Shown: positions 9,230-19,611 of the stretch, in pieces
Numbering within the stretch: position 1 is the first letter of the stretch
How the letters are laid out: each line of letters opens with the position of its first letter
DNA from: Priapulus caudatus
Taxonomy: Eukaryota > Priapulida > Priapulimorpha > Priapulimorphida > Priapulidae
NCBI RefSeq assembly: GCF_000485595.1
Contig: NW_014577241.1
Coordinates: 183,851-223,846, forward strand
Direction: 5' to 3'
DNA length: 39,996 bases
The notes under the pieces: generated by a model
What the model saw: the letters and a program-made list of their open reading frames with translations, nothing else
What the model was told of the DNA's origin: nothing
Databases searched by the model: none
Position numbers and translations under genes: made by a program

Positions 9230-12200
9230 CATAAGCTTGTTATGACCATTCCAAGAACTAATAATATAGTAGTATTATCCTCTGAGTTTTTCTTTGCCTC
9301 GTTCCTTCTTCCTTCTCTCTCCATTTCTCCCGCATCCTTCCTTTCCTGCTTCTTTCTCTCTTTCTCTCTCTCATAATCCTCCTTCCCTCCTATTCTTTCT
9401 CTCACACTCTCACTCTCTGCACCTAGCTTTGATCCTATTTAGGGACTTACTGTTATGATAATGCATGGCCCCAGCTGTGTAAATATGTTGTCATCCAGGA
9501 GCTTTTGGAATGTAGCATCCTTTTCAACCACTAATACAAACTTAGCATGGCTGCACATGTCTATTGCTTAGAGTCAAGGTCATGCACAATCAACCCATCA
9601 CAGTGCAAGTTCAGGAAAATCGTTAAGTCTGAAATATAATGGGTCAGGCAGCCACAATAGTAGATGCAATGTATATATATATTCTCATGAGGTATGTGTA
9701 TATGATATTTTTGCATATTATATATATATTTTGCACCATTAAGGATACTTGTTATACCGTCCACATTGCTGGTTAAGAGGATTCCCTGAAGAGAAAAAAC
9801 AATAACTTTTTAAATTTCATTGGACGTAAACAAAAAAACTGTGCAGACTGGAAAGGTTTACAAAACATTTTGATGCTTATTGAATATCAATGCCCTTTAA
9901 TTATTGTTATGTTCACAGCGATACTAACCAATGCTAAAATAATATAGAAGCTTCACGATGTTTATAATTAATAAACAAATAGGAGAGAGAGAGAGAGAGA
10001 GAAAGAAAGGAGACTGAGAGAAACAAGGGGAGGCAGAGAGACAGAGTGCGTGCATGAGATAAGAACACATAAAGTGAAAGAGTGGGAGAGACGTACTGAA
10101 CTTGTAGTATTGCAATCTACAAATCTTCCATCAGCCTCAGTGTACTGTAGATCTCCTGCTATGAGACCTTTAGATGTTGCAGTCTGCAAAATAAATACAG
10201 AAATCTCACTACAATATTCCGAGGTATCGTACTACCCTTACACATCTACCTTAAACTAATTATATATGATATTGTATTTATGGTAATGAGGAATAAAACC
10301 TACTACTACCACAACCATATAGAATAAACTCTCTAAGAGTAAGAAGCATGAACTTTTTTATGGCTGCTGACAAAAAATTATGATTATTGCGATTAAGTCA
10401 GCTCACAACATGCAGGGATCGCCGAGGTACGGCCAGCAGACAGGCGATGTCGTCTACAATCTCGTCCAGGTGGCGCTGCGAACCAAACAACTCAGGATTC
10501 TGGTAGTAGATGTCTCTGAAGTAGAAATCGTGTAGCGATTGAACATTGCTGCAATGTTGAGATACGTGGGTTGAATTACAAGCAACGCCTTCATGTACAA
10601 TTCTGCATTACTAATGATGGATATGACGCACGCGCCCCGTCTACGCAAACTCGTCTGCGTCTTCTCCATGTGTGGCAGAGACAAACCGTTTTACCTCTTC
10701 GTGCAGAAGGTGTTTGTGTGGACCAGTCTATAGATCACGCTGAGCAGATGTACCATGAGGGCTGAAACAGCAGTATAGCCATGTACACAGATTGTAGTTA
10801 CACACTTTTTCTACTGCCACATGTGAAACGCGTAGCAACAATTCACACACAAGAGGGAGATAATACAGATATATATGGAAATATGTTGAATTTAGGTAAT
10901 TATATACAACTACTCGCTATTTATGCACATAATGGAAAAATTTTAAATCAGGGTTAGCTTTCAATAAATTCAAACAGTATATAACAGTTATAGTATGAAT
11001 TGAAAAACATGAACATTTCATATCTGTAAACTAAAACATAAATCTGTAAACTTTCTATCCTTCAAATGCTAGTAGGGTAGGTTGCACCAAAAATTCAAGG
11101 TGATAATTTGAGACTATATTTACCATATTTCTTGATAGATGGTGCCCAACCAAACGTTACTGTCGTCATTTTTGCTTGGAAATCTTCACTACACTGCTTA
11201 TTTGACGGTTGATGCAATTGAACACCATATTCCTGATCAAACCTGCCAACAGCCAAGTTATGCTGAGAGGGTCTATGTCCCCCGGGGTACTGCCGGAACG
11301 TACCCTGGTACTATCTAATATGCCGGACCGTACCTCGTCTACTCCACTAACGAGTCTAGGGAGTCGCCTACGCCTCCCCCCTAACCCAAACCCGAACCCG
11401 AACCCTAACCTTAACCCTAGCTAACCCTAATCCTAACCCTAACCATATCAAATAGTGACCAGGGTACGTTCCGGTATACCGGACCGTACCCAGGGTACGT
11501 TCCGGCAGTACCCTGGGGGACATAGACCCTATGAGCGTAATTAAGGTGACACAGTATGTGTACATGCAATTAAGATTGCACGAGTTATCACATGTAAACG
11601 TCCTTCACTGGCTAGGTTAGGCAAGTGTTTAATAAAAAGATGAAAATAGTGTCACTGGACATTCACAACGCTGTTTTATTACAAGTCACTTTCAAAAAAT
11701 TCCCTTTGAACTTTGAAGTAAAAATAAATCCTTTAAGATCTACCTACAGCCTCTACATTTGAACATGTGGTTTGAACGTCTAAAATATAAATATAAGACG
11801 TTGATTAACAACTCACCTGACAGAACTCCAGGATGTACGACAGAGAAAGCTCAATTTGGGGGGTTCACCCCTAGCAATTGCATGCAGCATCTGCTTTATT
11901 TCTTTCTCTATTCTCTCAATGACAACTTGTCTAAAAGTAAAATAAAAAATAAATATGATTTTTCGAATCACCATTTTGGTTGGCGTTTTTTGTTGTGATT
12001 TTCATATGCCTAATCTCCGCACTGCAGACTATAACATGAAAATCTCTCACCTCCCTCATCATAATGAATATTCCTCATAGATCGAACTTTAATTTAAGAC
12101 TCGAGGAGTGAGTGTAATGTTGAAGTTGACAGACTAGTAGTACTAGTAGTACCCGTACTAATAATGAAAATCCTCTCTTCAAATCACCTCGAAACATCTT

Positions 12201-12384
12201 CCTGTGGCTGTTCAACATCAAACTTTTGTCTTATTAATGTATCTTCAGACATGCGCTGAACATTCGAAACTCTCTTATTTTTAATTAAATCATGTTTCAA
12301 TGTTTCAATACAGCTCCAGAAATTTGAAGACGACTGCATTTCAAGCGCACAACTCAAAACAACCTCACGAGGGATAACTACCAA
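6654..12384 (-). CDS. SPO11: SPO11, meiotic double-strand-break transesterase
   Basis: SPO11 cuts DNA through a tyrosyl linkage to start meiotic recombination. Twelve minus-strand exons join in frame to 428 codons plus stop: 12188-12384, 11817-11930, 11124-11242, 10695-10761, 10407-10515, 10097-10183, 9749-9785, 9451-9560, 8927-9064, 8387-8463, 7969-8080, 6654-6773. The order matches animal SPO11: winged-helix part with TKRDIYYQNPELFG, whose second tyrosine (about Y170) is the expected catalytic residue; SKGLIAGDLQY; Toprim glutamate in VVEKDATF (about E256); metal-binding DADPHG (about 309-314); and the end VYLPNKIRYGGWI. The length is close to the roughly 400 residues of vertebrate SPO11. 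The start is the first ATG of the most upstream open exon; the N terminus is poorly conserved, so a later ATG is possible. The last intron uses a GC donor. Introns hold several mobile elements. All key residues are present, so the gene appears functional. Confidence 0.93.
6756..6829. repeat. 46-bp duplication of the last SPO11 acceptor
   Basis: The sequence agccaccatcat-tagctgtaacata occurs twice, 46 bp apart. The copy at 6756 covers the start of the last SPO11 exon and its acceptor (minus strand TTACAG, then CTAAAG). The second copy, at 6802, repeats the acceptor and about 18 bases of exon further upstream in the intron. Confidence 0.8.
6846..7635. mobile_element. Large fold-back element in last SPO11 intron
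   Basis: A 790-bp element with inverted arms of about 270 bp (left 6846 to about 7120, right about 7340 to 7635). Its ends are ATCAAGAGCTAATAATACC and the reverse complement. Flanks are TA-rich, compatible with a TA target duplication of the Tc1/mariner type, though the AT-rich context makes this unclear. The middle (about 7121-7340) shows no transposase. An open frame at 7284-7478 runs across an arm and is not convincing. Confidence 0.8.
8804..8936 (-). repeat. 19-bp tandem array of 5' splice sites
   Basis: Seven units of a 19-bp repeat. Read on the minus strand, each unit has the last exon bases CTCCAAG followed by GTGAGTGAG. Donor hexamers GTGAGT lie at 8921-8926, 8902, 8883, 8864, 8845, 8826 and 8807. 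The first (8921-8926) is the donor that matches the SPO11 protein. The unit farthest into the intron carries one base change (ttgtagcc). Confidence 0.93.
9160..9229. repeat. (CT)n-(TA)n microsatellite
   Basis: CT run followed by TA run in a SPO11 intron. Confidence 0.95.
11267..11530. mobile_element. Telomere-motif fold-back element, copy 1
   Basis: 264 bp with inverted ends AGGGTCTATGTCCCCCGGGG and the reverse complement. Inside are short hairpins of the type GGTACGTTCCGG/CCGGACCGTACC and a degenerate CCCTAA array. Two relatives lie at 22136-22516 and 22556-22808. This copy is in SPO11 intron 2, with its edge about 22 bp from the acceptor of exon 3. Confidence 0.8.
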
Positions 12385-14118
12385 TTACGATAATTACTAA
12401 GTACTACAACGAGAACGTACAATTAATGAATGTTTATAAGACCACTAATAGCTTGTGTTGTAAATAGAATGGCACTGGTTTTATAATAACACATAACCAG
12501 TAAATGAGGTAAATGGGGTAATATTCACGAAGATAAGATCTGATGACACACTCGTCTGCTATCAACAGACGCTGTCACGCTGCTCACGTGTGCACGTCAA
12601 CAGACGATCGAAGCGCCCCATGGTTGAATCAGAGGCAACCTTATCACCTCCTAAATGTTATCAGTTATAATTTCTGTGGGAGACGTATTAGTGCCAATAA
12701 TATTGGCCGTCGTATTTAGCTATCGCCGATCACAATAAATTCAGAGTATGAGTGAGAGAGTAAAAGTTCCACATCGCTGTTGGTGTTTACCCTCCCCCCC
12801 CTGGCTCCCCTTCCCCCACCACCACACACGTTCTAGCCATATCATAGATGCACTACTGAAGGAAGCCATCCCACACGAAACTAGCATGTCACCTCACTAG
12901 CTTATGCGCGACAGCATAGATGTGAAATAAAAGTGATCGCCTTTATAATTATAGACCTATATTATTTCTAAGAACTGTATAGACGTTAGCGAACATTATA
13001 CTAGTTTGATGACATTCAAAGTGTCAACTCTTCTGTATTCACTAGCATGTGTAATGCAAGACCCGTCACAATCCCCAGTATACATGGTTGATATAAATAT
13101 CCACTGTCCACTCTTTGAAAAGTGGAAATGCATAGCTGGGGGTTGTAAAATACCAACTGTGTTGTGTAGTAGCATGGTGTAATGTTTGCATGTTTTCTAT
13201 GGGTTTCTTGGAGTGATAGAGAACACGACTGCTTTAGATTCATGCTGTTTTATTGACTGGTTTTAACTGGTTATACAGTATGCACTAATCCTAATATAGA
13301 CCGCATGGTGGCAGCACCTGACGGTGTGGTATTTAGAGTTAGGGATGGTTCACTATATTACACATGTATTCAAATTTTTTTTTTAGCAGTAGCTTGGTAG
13401 TAGTAGAGCAAGCAAGTACAACTAAGAAGTTTTTTTGTAGCATAGCGCCAATGAGTTATAACAGAATGATTTTGTATAAAAATGGGTTTTTAACATTAGT
13501 AGTTATATTAACAATGGTAAACAGAAATAAGTTTAGTAATATTTATTTTTAAAACGTCATAATTTTTGTCAATTCTCTTATACATACAAGTAAGCACGAT
13601 ATAATTGATCTAACATTGCCAAAGCTCAGTTGTTTCTATACAGAAAGATTTACAAGTCACCGTCTTAGCTTATTTATAGATCCATTCAACAGAACTTTAA
13701 TGACACAAGATTGGTGTAAATATACATACTTGACAAAAAAGCAACTGTCCAATGGCCATGGATACAATTTCTATCAAGCTGTCAACCACTTAATCTGCCA
13801 ATAATGTTGTATACTAGAATGACACGCAATTTCCGTGATTAACACCAATACCATACGCGGCTACAGAGATTATTACAATTCGTGCTTTCGTGTTGTTAAT
13901 ACCACAGTACAGGACTATAGTTTTCTGCAAATTTTAATCCAATGAACAGCCTGTGTTAGGTAGCAGCTTCAGCGAACGAGCCGCTCACTGCAACACTAAC
14001 TGTGGGATCCGTGCCGGGGTCCCCGAGGCACTGACGACGACGGTCCCAGATGTGGTAAAGACATGATGGCGATGATGATATTGATGCTGATGATGCTGAG
14101 GGTCTCCACTTCATGTTA
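12385..14118. other. Intergenic region between SPO11 and OST4
   Basis: AT-rich sequence upstream of SPO11 and downstream of OST4, both on the minus strand. It includes a C-rich patch near 12790-12825. I see no supported exon. Part of the higher end (below 14119) is probably OST4 3' UTR, since an acceptor-like site ends at 14120. Confidence 0.5.
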
Positions 14119-14473
14119 GCTGCGAAAATGGAAAATACTATTTAGCAAGGTCGGCAACTACTCACCAGAATTCACAACATTACTGAGGAAAGTCTGGATT
14201 TTGAATAGATGCACAGGATGTTCTTACTACTTGATAACATTATTTTAAAGCTAACTAATAATTTAGTGAAATAATAATGTTTGGAACCATCAAGTGTCCT
14301 CATCGTGTCGACGTTGGATGCACTATTCTGCTTTCTATCATGCACATGATGTACTCAGCAACTCTGTTACTTCTAATCATGAATATAAAGTAATGATGCA
14401 TAAAAGAATAAAGTTCTAACCCATCTCTGCTATGAGCAATAAATGAAAGCCATGAACACACACAAAACTCACC

Positions 14474-14587
14474 TCACGCATGCTTCTTTGGATTGTTGAC
14501 AGCAATGTAATGGTAGAGGACGACAAGGAGGAACAACGACACTCCCAGAAGATTGGAGAAGATCGCCAGCTGAACATCCGAAACCAT
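14474..14587 (-). CDS. OST4: OST4, oligosaccharyltransferase subunit 4
   Basis: A 37-residue protein with one membrane span, read from ATG at 14587 to TGA at 14474-14476. It begins [20 protein letters not shown] and ends VNNPKKHA, almost the same as the 37-residue human OST4, so the family call is firm despite the small size. OST4 is a small subunit of the oligosaccharyltransferase complex that transfers N-glycans to proteins entering the ER, and it helps hold STT3A complexes together. A good acceptor (minus-strand TTTTCTAG) sits 17 bases before the ATG, so a 5' UTR intron is likely. A strong donor (G, then GTGAGT) starts one base after the stop, and a matching acceptor (TTTTCGCAG) leads into a likely 3' UTR exon starting at 14119. 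Confidence 0.95.
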   Translation of the reverse strand: MVSDVQLAIFSNLLGVSLFLLVVLYHYIAVNNPKKHA

Positions 14588-14607
14588 TTTGCCAATTTAC
14601 TAACCTA

Positions 14608-14963
14608 GAAAAATAGAGTGAAGAAAACCAATGAATAACCAGCATCTCATCTAGGGCGTGAGTAACACACTCAGTAACCGACAAGTTACTTTGTTCAAAA
14701 ATTAACTCGCCTGTAAAATTTGTGTGCGATGATGACATAATTATTACAATGTCAGGCAACTGAATCAAGCAGCTGTGTGACACTAGTATGTGTATGAAGG
14801 AAGCTTGAGTATTGTAGATTAGATTTAGAATGGCAGTTATGTGGAATTATTAGGCATTAGAGAGTACATAAACATTAAAGCTTTGGTAGCAAGTACAATT
14901 CGTGTTTATTCACCATCAATTTTTATTAGGGAAACAGACCAAAGTGCCAGTGTTGTGGGTCTA
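14608..14963. other. Probable 5' UTR intron or upstream region of OST4
   Basis: AT-rich, no recognisable exon. The OST4 first exon and promoter could lie here or beyond the transposon cluster that follows; I cannot place them. Confidence 0.35.
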
Positions 14964-15836
14964 AAGGCGGGCTTATGTCGGGCTTGCAAGCCGACTCGAC
15001 TATATATGTATGACTGGGAACCTTTAGATCGGTATTTCCCTGCAAAAAAGAAAAAAGAAAAGAAAAGAGAAAATTCATTCCGTGTCCCCTTATAGGTTTG
15101 TGAGTGCAGCTGATCTGGCTCCCCAAAGTATCTCCAGGTACTGTTTATTAAGCTGAACTATAGTAATAAGGCTGCTGCCAACCCTAAACCCCAGGAGAGT
15201 TTTCAAGAGCTCCTCCTGCATGTCATGTGCGGTTTCTGTTGCCTCCAAACCTGTTCTACGTTTAATCATATTAAAAAAACTTTTTCTATGGTTTTCATAT
15301 CCAGGACATTCTAGTAAAAAGTGCTCCAGGATCTCCAACTCTCCTCTCCCACAAATTAAACATTTATCTTCACCTCCCCAGTGTCTAGTTCGTTTATTCA
15401 ATGGCAAGCACCCCACCCTGCATTGAAAGAGCAGGCTACTGCCAAGACTATTATCATAAAAGGACTCTTTACCAGGCGTCTTTTTTTCTTTATACAATCC
15501 TAGCAAACTCTTGTTTTCTATCCCTTTTTTCCAGACGGTAGTACCACTCTGTTTAATTGCTCTTTCCACTCTAACATTCCATTATTTAATACCCCCCCCC
15601 CGTTAACTCTTCGTCTAGACTCCTATCCTGCTGGAAGCAACTGGCTACAATTCACTGCGACTGCAGTGCTTAGGTCGGTCGACTGCAACGCGACTGCCTG
15701 CGGACTGGCCGCACTAGTTGCTCGGAATAGAACAGTGGCACACTGACGCAACTAGTCGCTGCTCATCGATTCCAGTTGCTCGAAATCCAGTTGCTTCCAG
15801 TCGAGTCGGCTCGCAAGCCCGACATAAGCCCGCCTT
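14964..15836. mobile_element. TIR element with TAA target duplication (PIF/Harbinger-like), carrying a LINE fragment
   Basis: Inverted termini of about 40 bp begin AGGCGGGCTTATGTCGGGCT and are flanked on both sides by TAA, the TWA type of duplication known for PIF/Harbinger elements. The right half has repeated cagttgct and gcgactgc words. No transposase is seen. The left-central part is occupied by a LINE 3' fragment (15090-15569). Confidence 0.65.
15090..15569 (-). mobile_element. 5'-truncated LINE fragment (reverse transcriptase C-terminal region)
   Basis: A 159-residue minus-strand open frame that looks like the C-terminal tail of a non-LTR retrotransposon ORF2. It has the typical cysteine-histidine knuckle (CLICG, then EHFLLECPGYENHR) that follows the reverse transcriptase in several LINE clades. 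The catalytic domain is absent: upstream there is an in-frame TAA near 15583 and a C run. It is therefore a dead, 5'-truncated copy, though the remaining frame is intact. The clade cannot be assigned from this piece. Confidence 0.7.
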
Positions 15837-15880
15837 AACACTAACAACAGTAACAGTAACACGTACTACACATAGCTCTA

Positions 15881-15947
15881 GTACTATAGCCCGCGTTCAT
15901 TAACTGCCGCAGGCTGCGCGGCAGTTAATGAACACGGGCTATAGTAC
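15881..15947. repeat. 30-bp-arm hairpin
   Basis: Left arm 15881-15910 and right arm 15918-15947 are inverted copies with one mismatch, separated by the 7-base loop aggctgc. Ends are GTACTATAGCCCG. Confidence 0.9.
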
Positions 15948-15952
15948 GATAC

Positions 15953-16339
15953 CAGGGCTGCCAACATTGGGTGATAGGTGAGAGTGAGATGCGAGGGGTT
16001 TCCCCCCTCCCACAGTATGGAGCTTTTGCATTTTATAACTTCAATTTGTGCAATTTGGTGCATACTAAAGTGACTTTTTTTTAGATATTGTAAAAATTTT
16101 TTTGCTGTGCGTCAGATATTTCAGCGTTTTATTCATGAAGAGATATTCATGTGTGAGATATCTCAGCATTTTTTTGCTTGCGTCAGATATTTCAGCGTTT
16201 TATTCATGAAGAGATATCATGTGTGAGATATCTCAGCATTTTTTGCTGTGCGTGAGATATTGTAAGATCAGCGTGAGAGCATGAGATTTGGTCAAAATGC
16301 AGGAGTCTCACGGTCAATGCGTGAGAGTTGGCAGCCCTG
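15953..16339. mobile_element. CAGGG-ended non-autonomous element
   Basis: 387 bp with 13-bp perfect inverted ends CAGGGCTGCCAAC. The flanks CGATAC and CGGTAC are nearly the same and could be a worn target duplication. Inside, a 71-bp direct repeat (starting about 16110 and 16181) carries gtcagatatttcagcg and gtgagatatctcagca. No coding capacity. Confidence 0.7.
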
Positions 16340-16359
16340 CGGTACTAGAGCTACACTAC

Positions 16360-16985
16360 CAGGGCTCGAATTAACCGACGGCACCGACGGCAATTGCCGT
16401 CGTGCCCCTATCAATCGCCGTACTGCCCCTGAAAATCCAACCCGACCGACGGCAGTGACCTGCCTTGCCCTTTCTGTAATTGCCGTCAGTGCCTCTGGCT
16501 AGACTGGTTCGCGGCCGCACTGTTTGTCGCAGAGCGTGTACATTCTCTAGCAGAGTGTGAGGCCGGATACAGTCTACCCGCGGCAAAACAAAACGTGGTA
16601 TTGCTGCCAACCCGCAGCCAGTAGACGATCGATAAATAGTGCACCTGTGTATGCCCGTGGTAGAACACGAATATTTAAATGCTACACGCCCGGACTCGGC
16701 CCACGCGCGATTTAAAGCGCGGGAAACGACGCTCGCGCAAGAATGGCCAGTGATATGTACGGTGTGTAGCTTGCTAAGTGCAGTAAATTTAGAGAAATTT
16801 TAGTAGAATTCTACGATGACACAAAGTTTCCATAACAATGGCCTTGGTGCCCTTCCAAATTGTGAGAGTTGCCTTGATGCCTTTAAAATTGCCTCGGTGC
16901 TCATCCATTTTATAGAGAAATTCAAGGCAATTTCTCACATGCCCCCAAAAATTGCCTTGCCTCTCGTCGCTTAATTCGAGGCCTG
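16360..16985. mobile_element. hAT-like non-autonomous element with perfect 8-bp target duplication
   Basis: 626 bp with ends CAGGGCTCGAATTAA and TTAATTCGAGGCCTG. Both sides carry the same octamer TACACTAC (16352-16359 and 16986-16993). CA..TG ends of this type and an 8-bp duplication are the marks of the hAT superfamily. The interior repeats gacggcaattgccgtc and ttgcctt words and encodes no transposase. Confidence 0.85.
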
Positions 16986-17147
16986 TACACTACAGTCTAC
17001 ACACAGTAACTAACACTAGTAGTAACAGTAACTCTAACCTAATAGTATATAGTAATACTAATACTAATACAATAGTATTACTATTAGTATTAGACTATTA
17101 GTATTACTATATTAGTAATAATATTAATAAGACGTAAGCCGGGCCCA

Positions 17148-17550
17148 GGATAGAGAACATGGGTCCCAATAAAACCAATGTGCCTAACCCTAAACATAAC
17201 CCTAACCTATTATATTGATATAATATTATATTTATATTGATGTAAATGACAGTGGTTTTATTGGGACCCATGTTCTCTATGGAAAAGACTAATCCCCGGG
17301 CACTCTGGCAGGGCGAGCCCACAATGTAGGGGTGGTCGGGTTGGGTATGGTTAGGGTAGGGTTTAGTTTAGAGGTTAGAGTTAGGATAGGGATAGGGATT
17401 GGATAGGGATAGGGATAGGGATGTTAGGTTAGGGTTAGGGGTCAGGGTTCAACTTAGGCCTACCTTACCGACCCTACCCTACCGACCACCCTACACTGTG
17501 GGCTCGCCCTGCCAGAGTGCCCGGGGAATAGTCTTACCCGTTCTCTATCC
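17148..17550. mobile_element. Double fold-back element with telomere-like loops
   Basis: Outer ends GGATAGAGAAC and GTTCTCTATCC. Inside are two separate stem-loops: arms starting gatagagaacatgggtcc (17149 and back from 17280), and arms of about 45 bp starting agactaatccccgggcac (17287 and back from about 17534). The first loop holds ccctaa-like and the second ttaggg/tagggata-like repeats. Confidence 0.75.
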
Positions 17551-18074
17551 TTGAAGTTGAAGTTGAACCCGTAAGCCGGTTAAGGCATGTTTGTAATCAC
17601 GTCACCTCATTGAACACAAACATATATAAAGCGGTAATTGATAATACTACACACTGGTAGTACATAATAGATATTAACAAACATTATTGTCAGAATTATA
17701 ATAACACAGCTACGAATTACACTTACAAACAAATTATTCGAATGAAGACGTGTACATTCACTACGTAGCACACTTTGCCTTGCGTGAGAGATGTCTCACA
17801 ATATCTCATTACAATACAAAAGTAAAAAAACCTTGATTATCTTTAAATGTTAGTGAAGATTAATATATTTGTTTACAATTACACTTCTTACAATTACTCA
17901 ATATAGCTCTCTCTTTTTTTGATTATTTTCCCTCTTTCAAAATCTGCAGCTTTTTCTCCATGTGTGAACTCGTGCGCGTCCTGGATCAAGCTTTTTACAA
18001 TATTACATCTACACGATGACTAACCAACGAACCAAATAAGCCGGTAACCAACGAAGCGCGGTGAGATGCCTATC

Positions 18075-18076
<2 letters not shown>
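17551..18076. other. AT-rich spacer
   Basis: No exon, RNA gene or clear repeat recognised. Confidence 0.4.
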
Positions 18077-18110
<34 letters not shown>

Positions 18111-18121
18111 CTATATATATA
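18077..18121. repeat. (TA)n microsatellite
   Basis: TA dinucleotides, briefly interrupted. Confidence 0.95.
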
Positions 18122-18235
18122 CACGTGCGCGGTGCGTGCATTGCGGGGGTGTGCGCCGGCGCGTGTGATGCGTCTTTCTTTCTTTCTTTCTCTTTTCTTC
18201 TTCTCCTCGCGGTACGTGCGGGGTGGGCGTCATTC

Positions 18236-18329
18236 TGTGTGTGCTGTGGCTGGTGGTGTGTTGTGTGTGTGTGTGTGTCGTGTGTGTGTGTGTGTGGTGT
18301 GTGTGCTCGCGCACGCGCGTGTGTGTGTC

Positions 18330-18372
<43 letters not shown>
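18236..18372. repeat. (GT)n microsatellite
   Basis: Interrupted GT run, with gcgcacgcgc in the middle. Open frames across it are low-complexity Cys/Val strings and are not genes. Confidence 0.95.
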
Positions 18373-18424
18373 TGTTGCGTGTTGCGTGGTGCGTGTGCGT
18401 GTGGTTGCGAGTGCGTGCGTGCAT

Positions 18425-18500
18425 CTTCTCTCTCTCTCCTCTCGCTTCTCCTCGCTCCCTCTCCCTCTCTTCTCGCCCCTCTCTCTCTCTCTCTCTCTTC
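18425..18500. repeat. (CT)n microsatellite
   Basis: CT and CTCC runs directly after the GT-rich stretch. Confidence 0.95.
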
Positions 18501-19611
18501 TTTAGTCAGAGCCAGACCAGATTAATGCGGCTACCACCTGGGGTGGCAAATCCTCATATGTTTTTTTGAAAGCTATACCATAGATGAAAAAAACCCATGA
18601 GCAAGCGAGACTCACAGCTTAATCGGTAGAAATGTGCATCTGTTGTTATGGGCACTCAGTGGCTGGAGCGGCAGGCGCCTAATTATGGGGTAGGGAAATA
18701 TAAAATTTGATATTTTTGCAGGAAAATGACATAACAGTGAAATGACCCTCAAAATCGTTGCGTAGTTTTGTCTCTACACTTTTAATATCTATCATATGCC
18801 TTAATCTGTTGCTGTGTGTAGGTCCAGCAGAGCGTCAAAAGCGTCATGAAATTTGACCTGGGACTTAAAATCGGACCCCCTGTCAGAGAAATGCCCTACA
18901 GAATCGTTTACTAATGAGTTCATTGTTGTCTGAGTGTGTCTATTTCTGAAGCAAAAGAGATGTAGAAGTTGATTTATAGTAAAAAAAAGTTTGCTTTATT
19001 TTTATTTAACGTTATTGAGTATGCCAACGGGAGTTTTGAAATATTCTAAAAATGCCTTTATTTTGGCCACTAAATAGGCCAAAATTTAAAAGGGAATTGC
19101 CCTTGGATTAATTGTGAAATTTGAAAGCTAAAACTTCCAAACTGGGCGGGGCGGCGACGGGGGGCGGCGGCCGTGCGCGGGGCGGGGGGGCCGCCGGGGG
19201 GCTAATAGACAATATTCCTGATACAATTGTATACCCTGGGTAAATTGAATTTCAATGAATTAGGCTCACCAAAGTCTATGTCATGCATTTACTTATCATG
19301 TCCTTTTTAGCGCAAAAAGCGGCAAAATTGTTACGTACATACATATTCAGAACAAAAATTCCAAAAATTCCCATTGTCTTGGGCCTACCTTGTATCACCA
19401 TGTCAATTGTCGCAACATTAGGGTTTATAACAGTCATGTCAATGAATGTAAGTTAAAGACTTAAAAGAAAGCTAAGTAGGTTTTGATTACAGTGTACTAG
19501 GTCTATGTTAGCATTACATACATATATAATTACATTTACATTACATAGACAAGGTTGTGCCATGGCAAGCTGCCATACTCATGACCTATGTTCGACAGCG
19601 TGTTGGTTAGC
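18501..19611. other. Unassigned spacer upstream of gene remnant
   Basis: Moderately AT-rich sequence without a recognisable exon. It contains the G-rich block at 19142-19202. Much of it may be the 3' flank of the decayed repetitive gene copy that follows on the minus strand. Confidence 0.35.
19142..19202 (+). other. Abrupt G-rich block (possible G-quadruplex or artefact)
   Basis: Sixty bases of almost pure G and C, with many GGGG runs on the plus strand, set in AT-rich surroundings with no gradient at either edge. Confidence 0.7.

Noticed and set aside
10407-10548. Alternative SPO11 exon 5 start at 10548 (acceptor ATTGCAG)
   Set aside because: It gives an open frame but inserts eleven residues before RDIYY; the acceptor at 10516-10518 (CTACTTCAG) joins TKR to DIYY exactly as in other SPO11 proteins.
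11381-11455. True telomere or chromosome end
   Set aside because: The CCCTAA tract is short, degenerate and enclosed by inverted repeats within an intron.
18066-18569. Open frames rich in Cys/Val across the GT tract
   Set aside because: Simple-repeat translation with no domain or exon structure.
18597-18650. tRNA A-box-like word (agcttaatcggtag), possible SINE head
   Set aside because: No B box at the right distance and no cloverleaf can be drawn.
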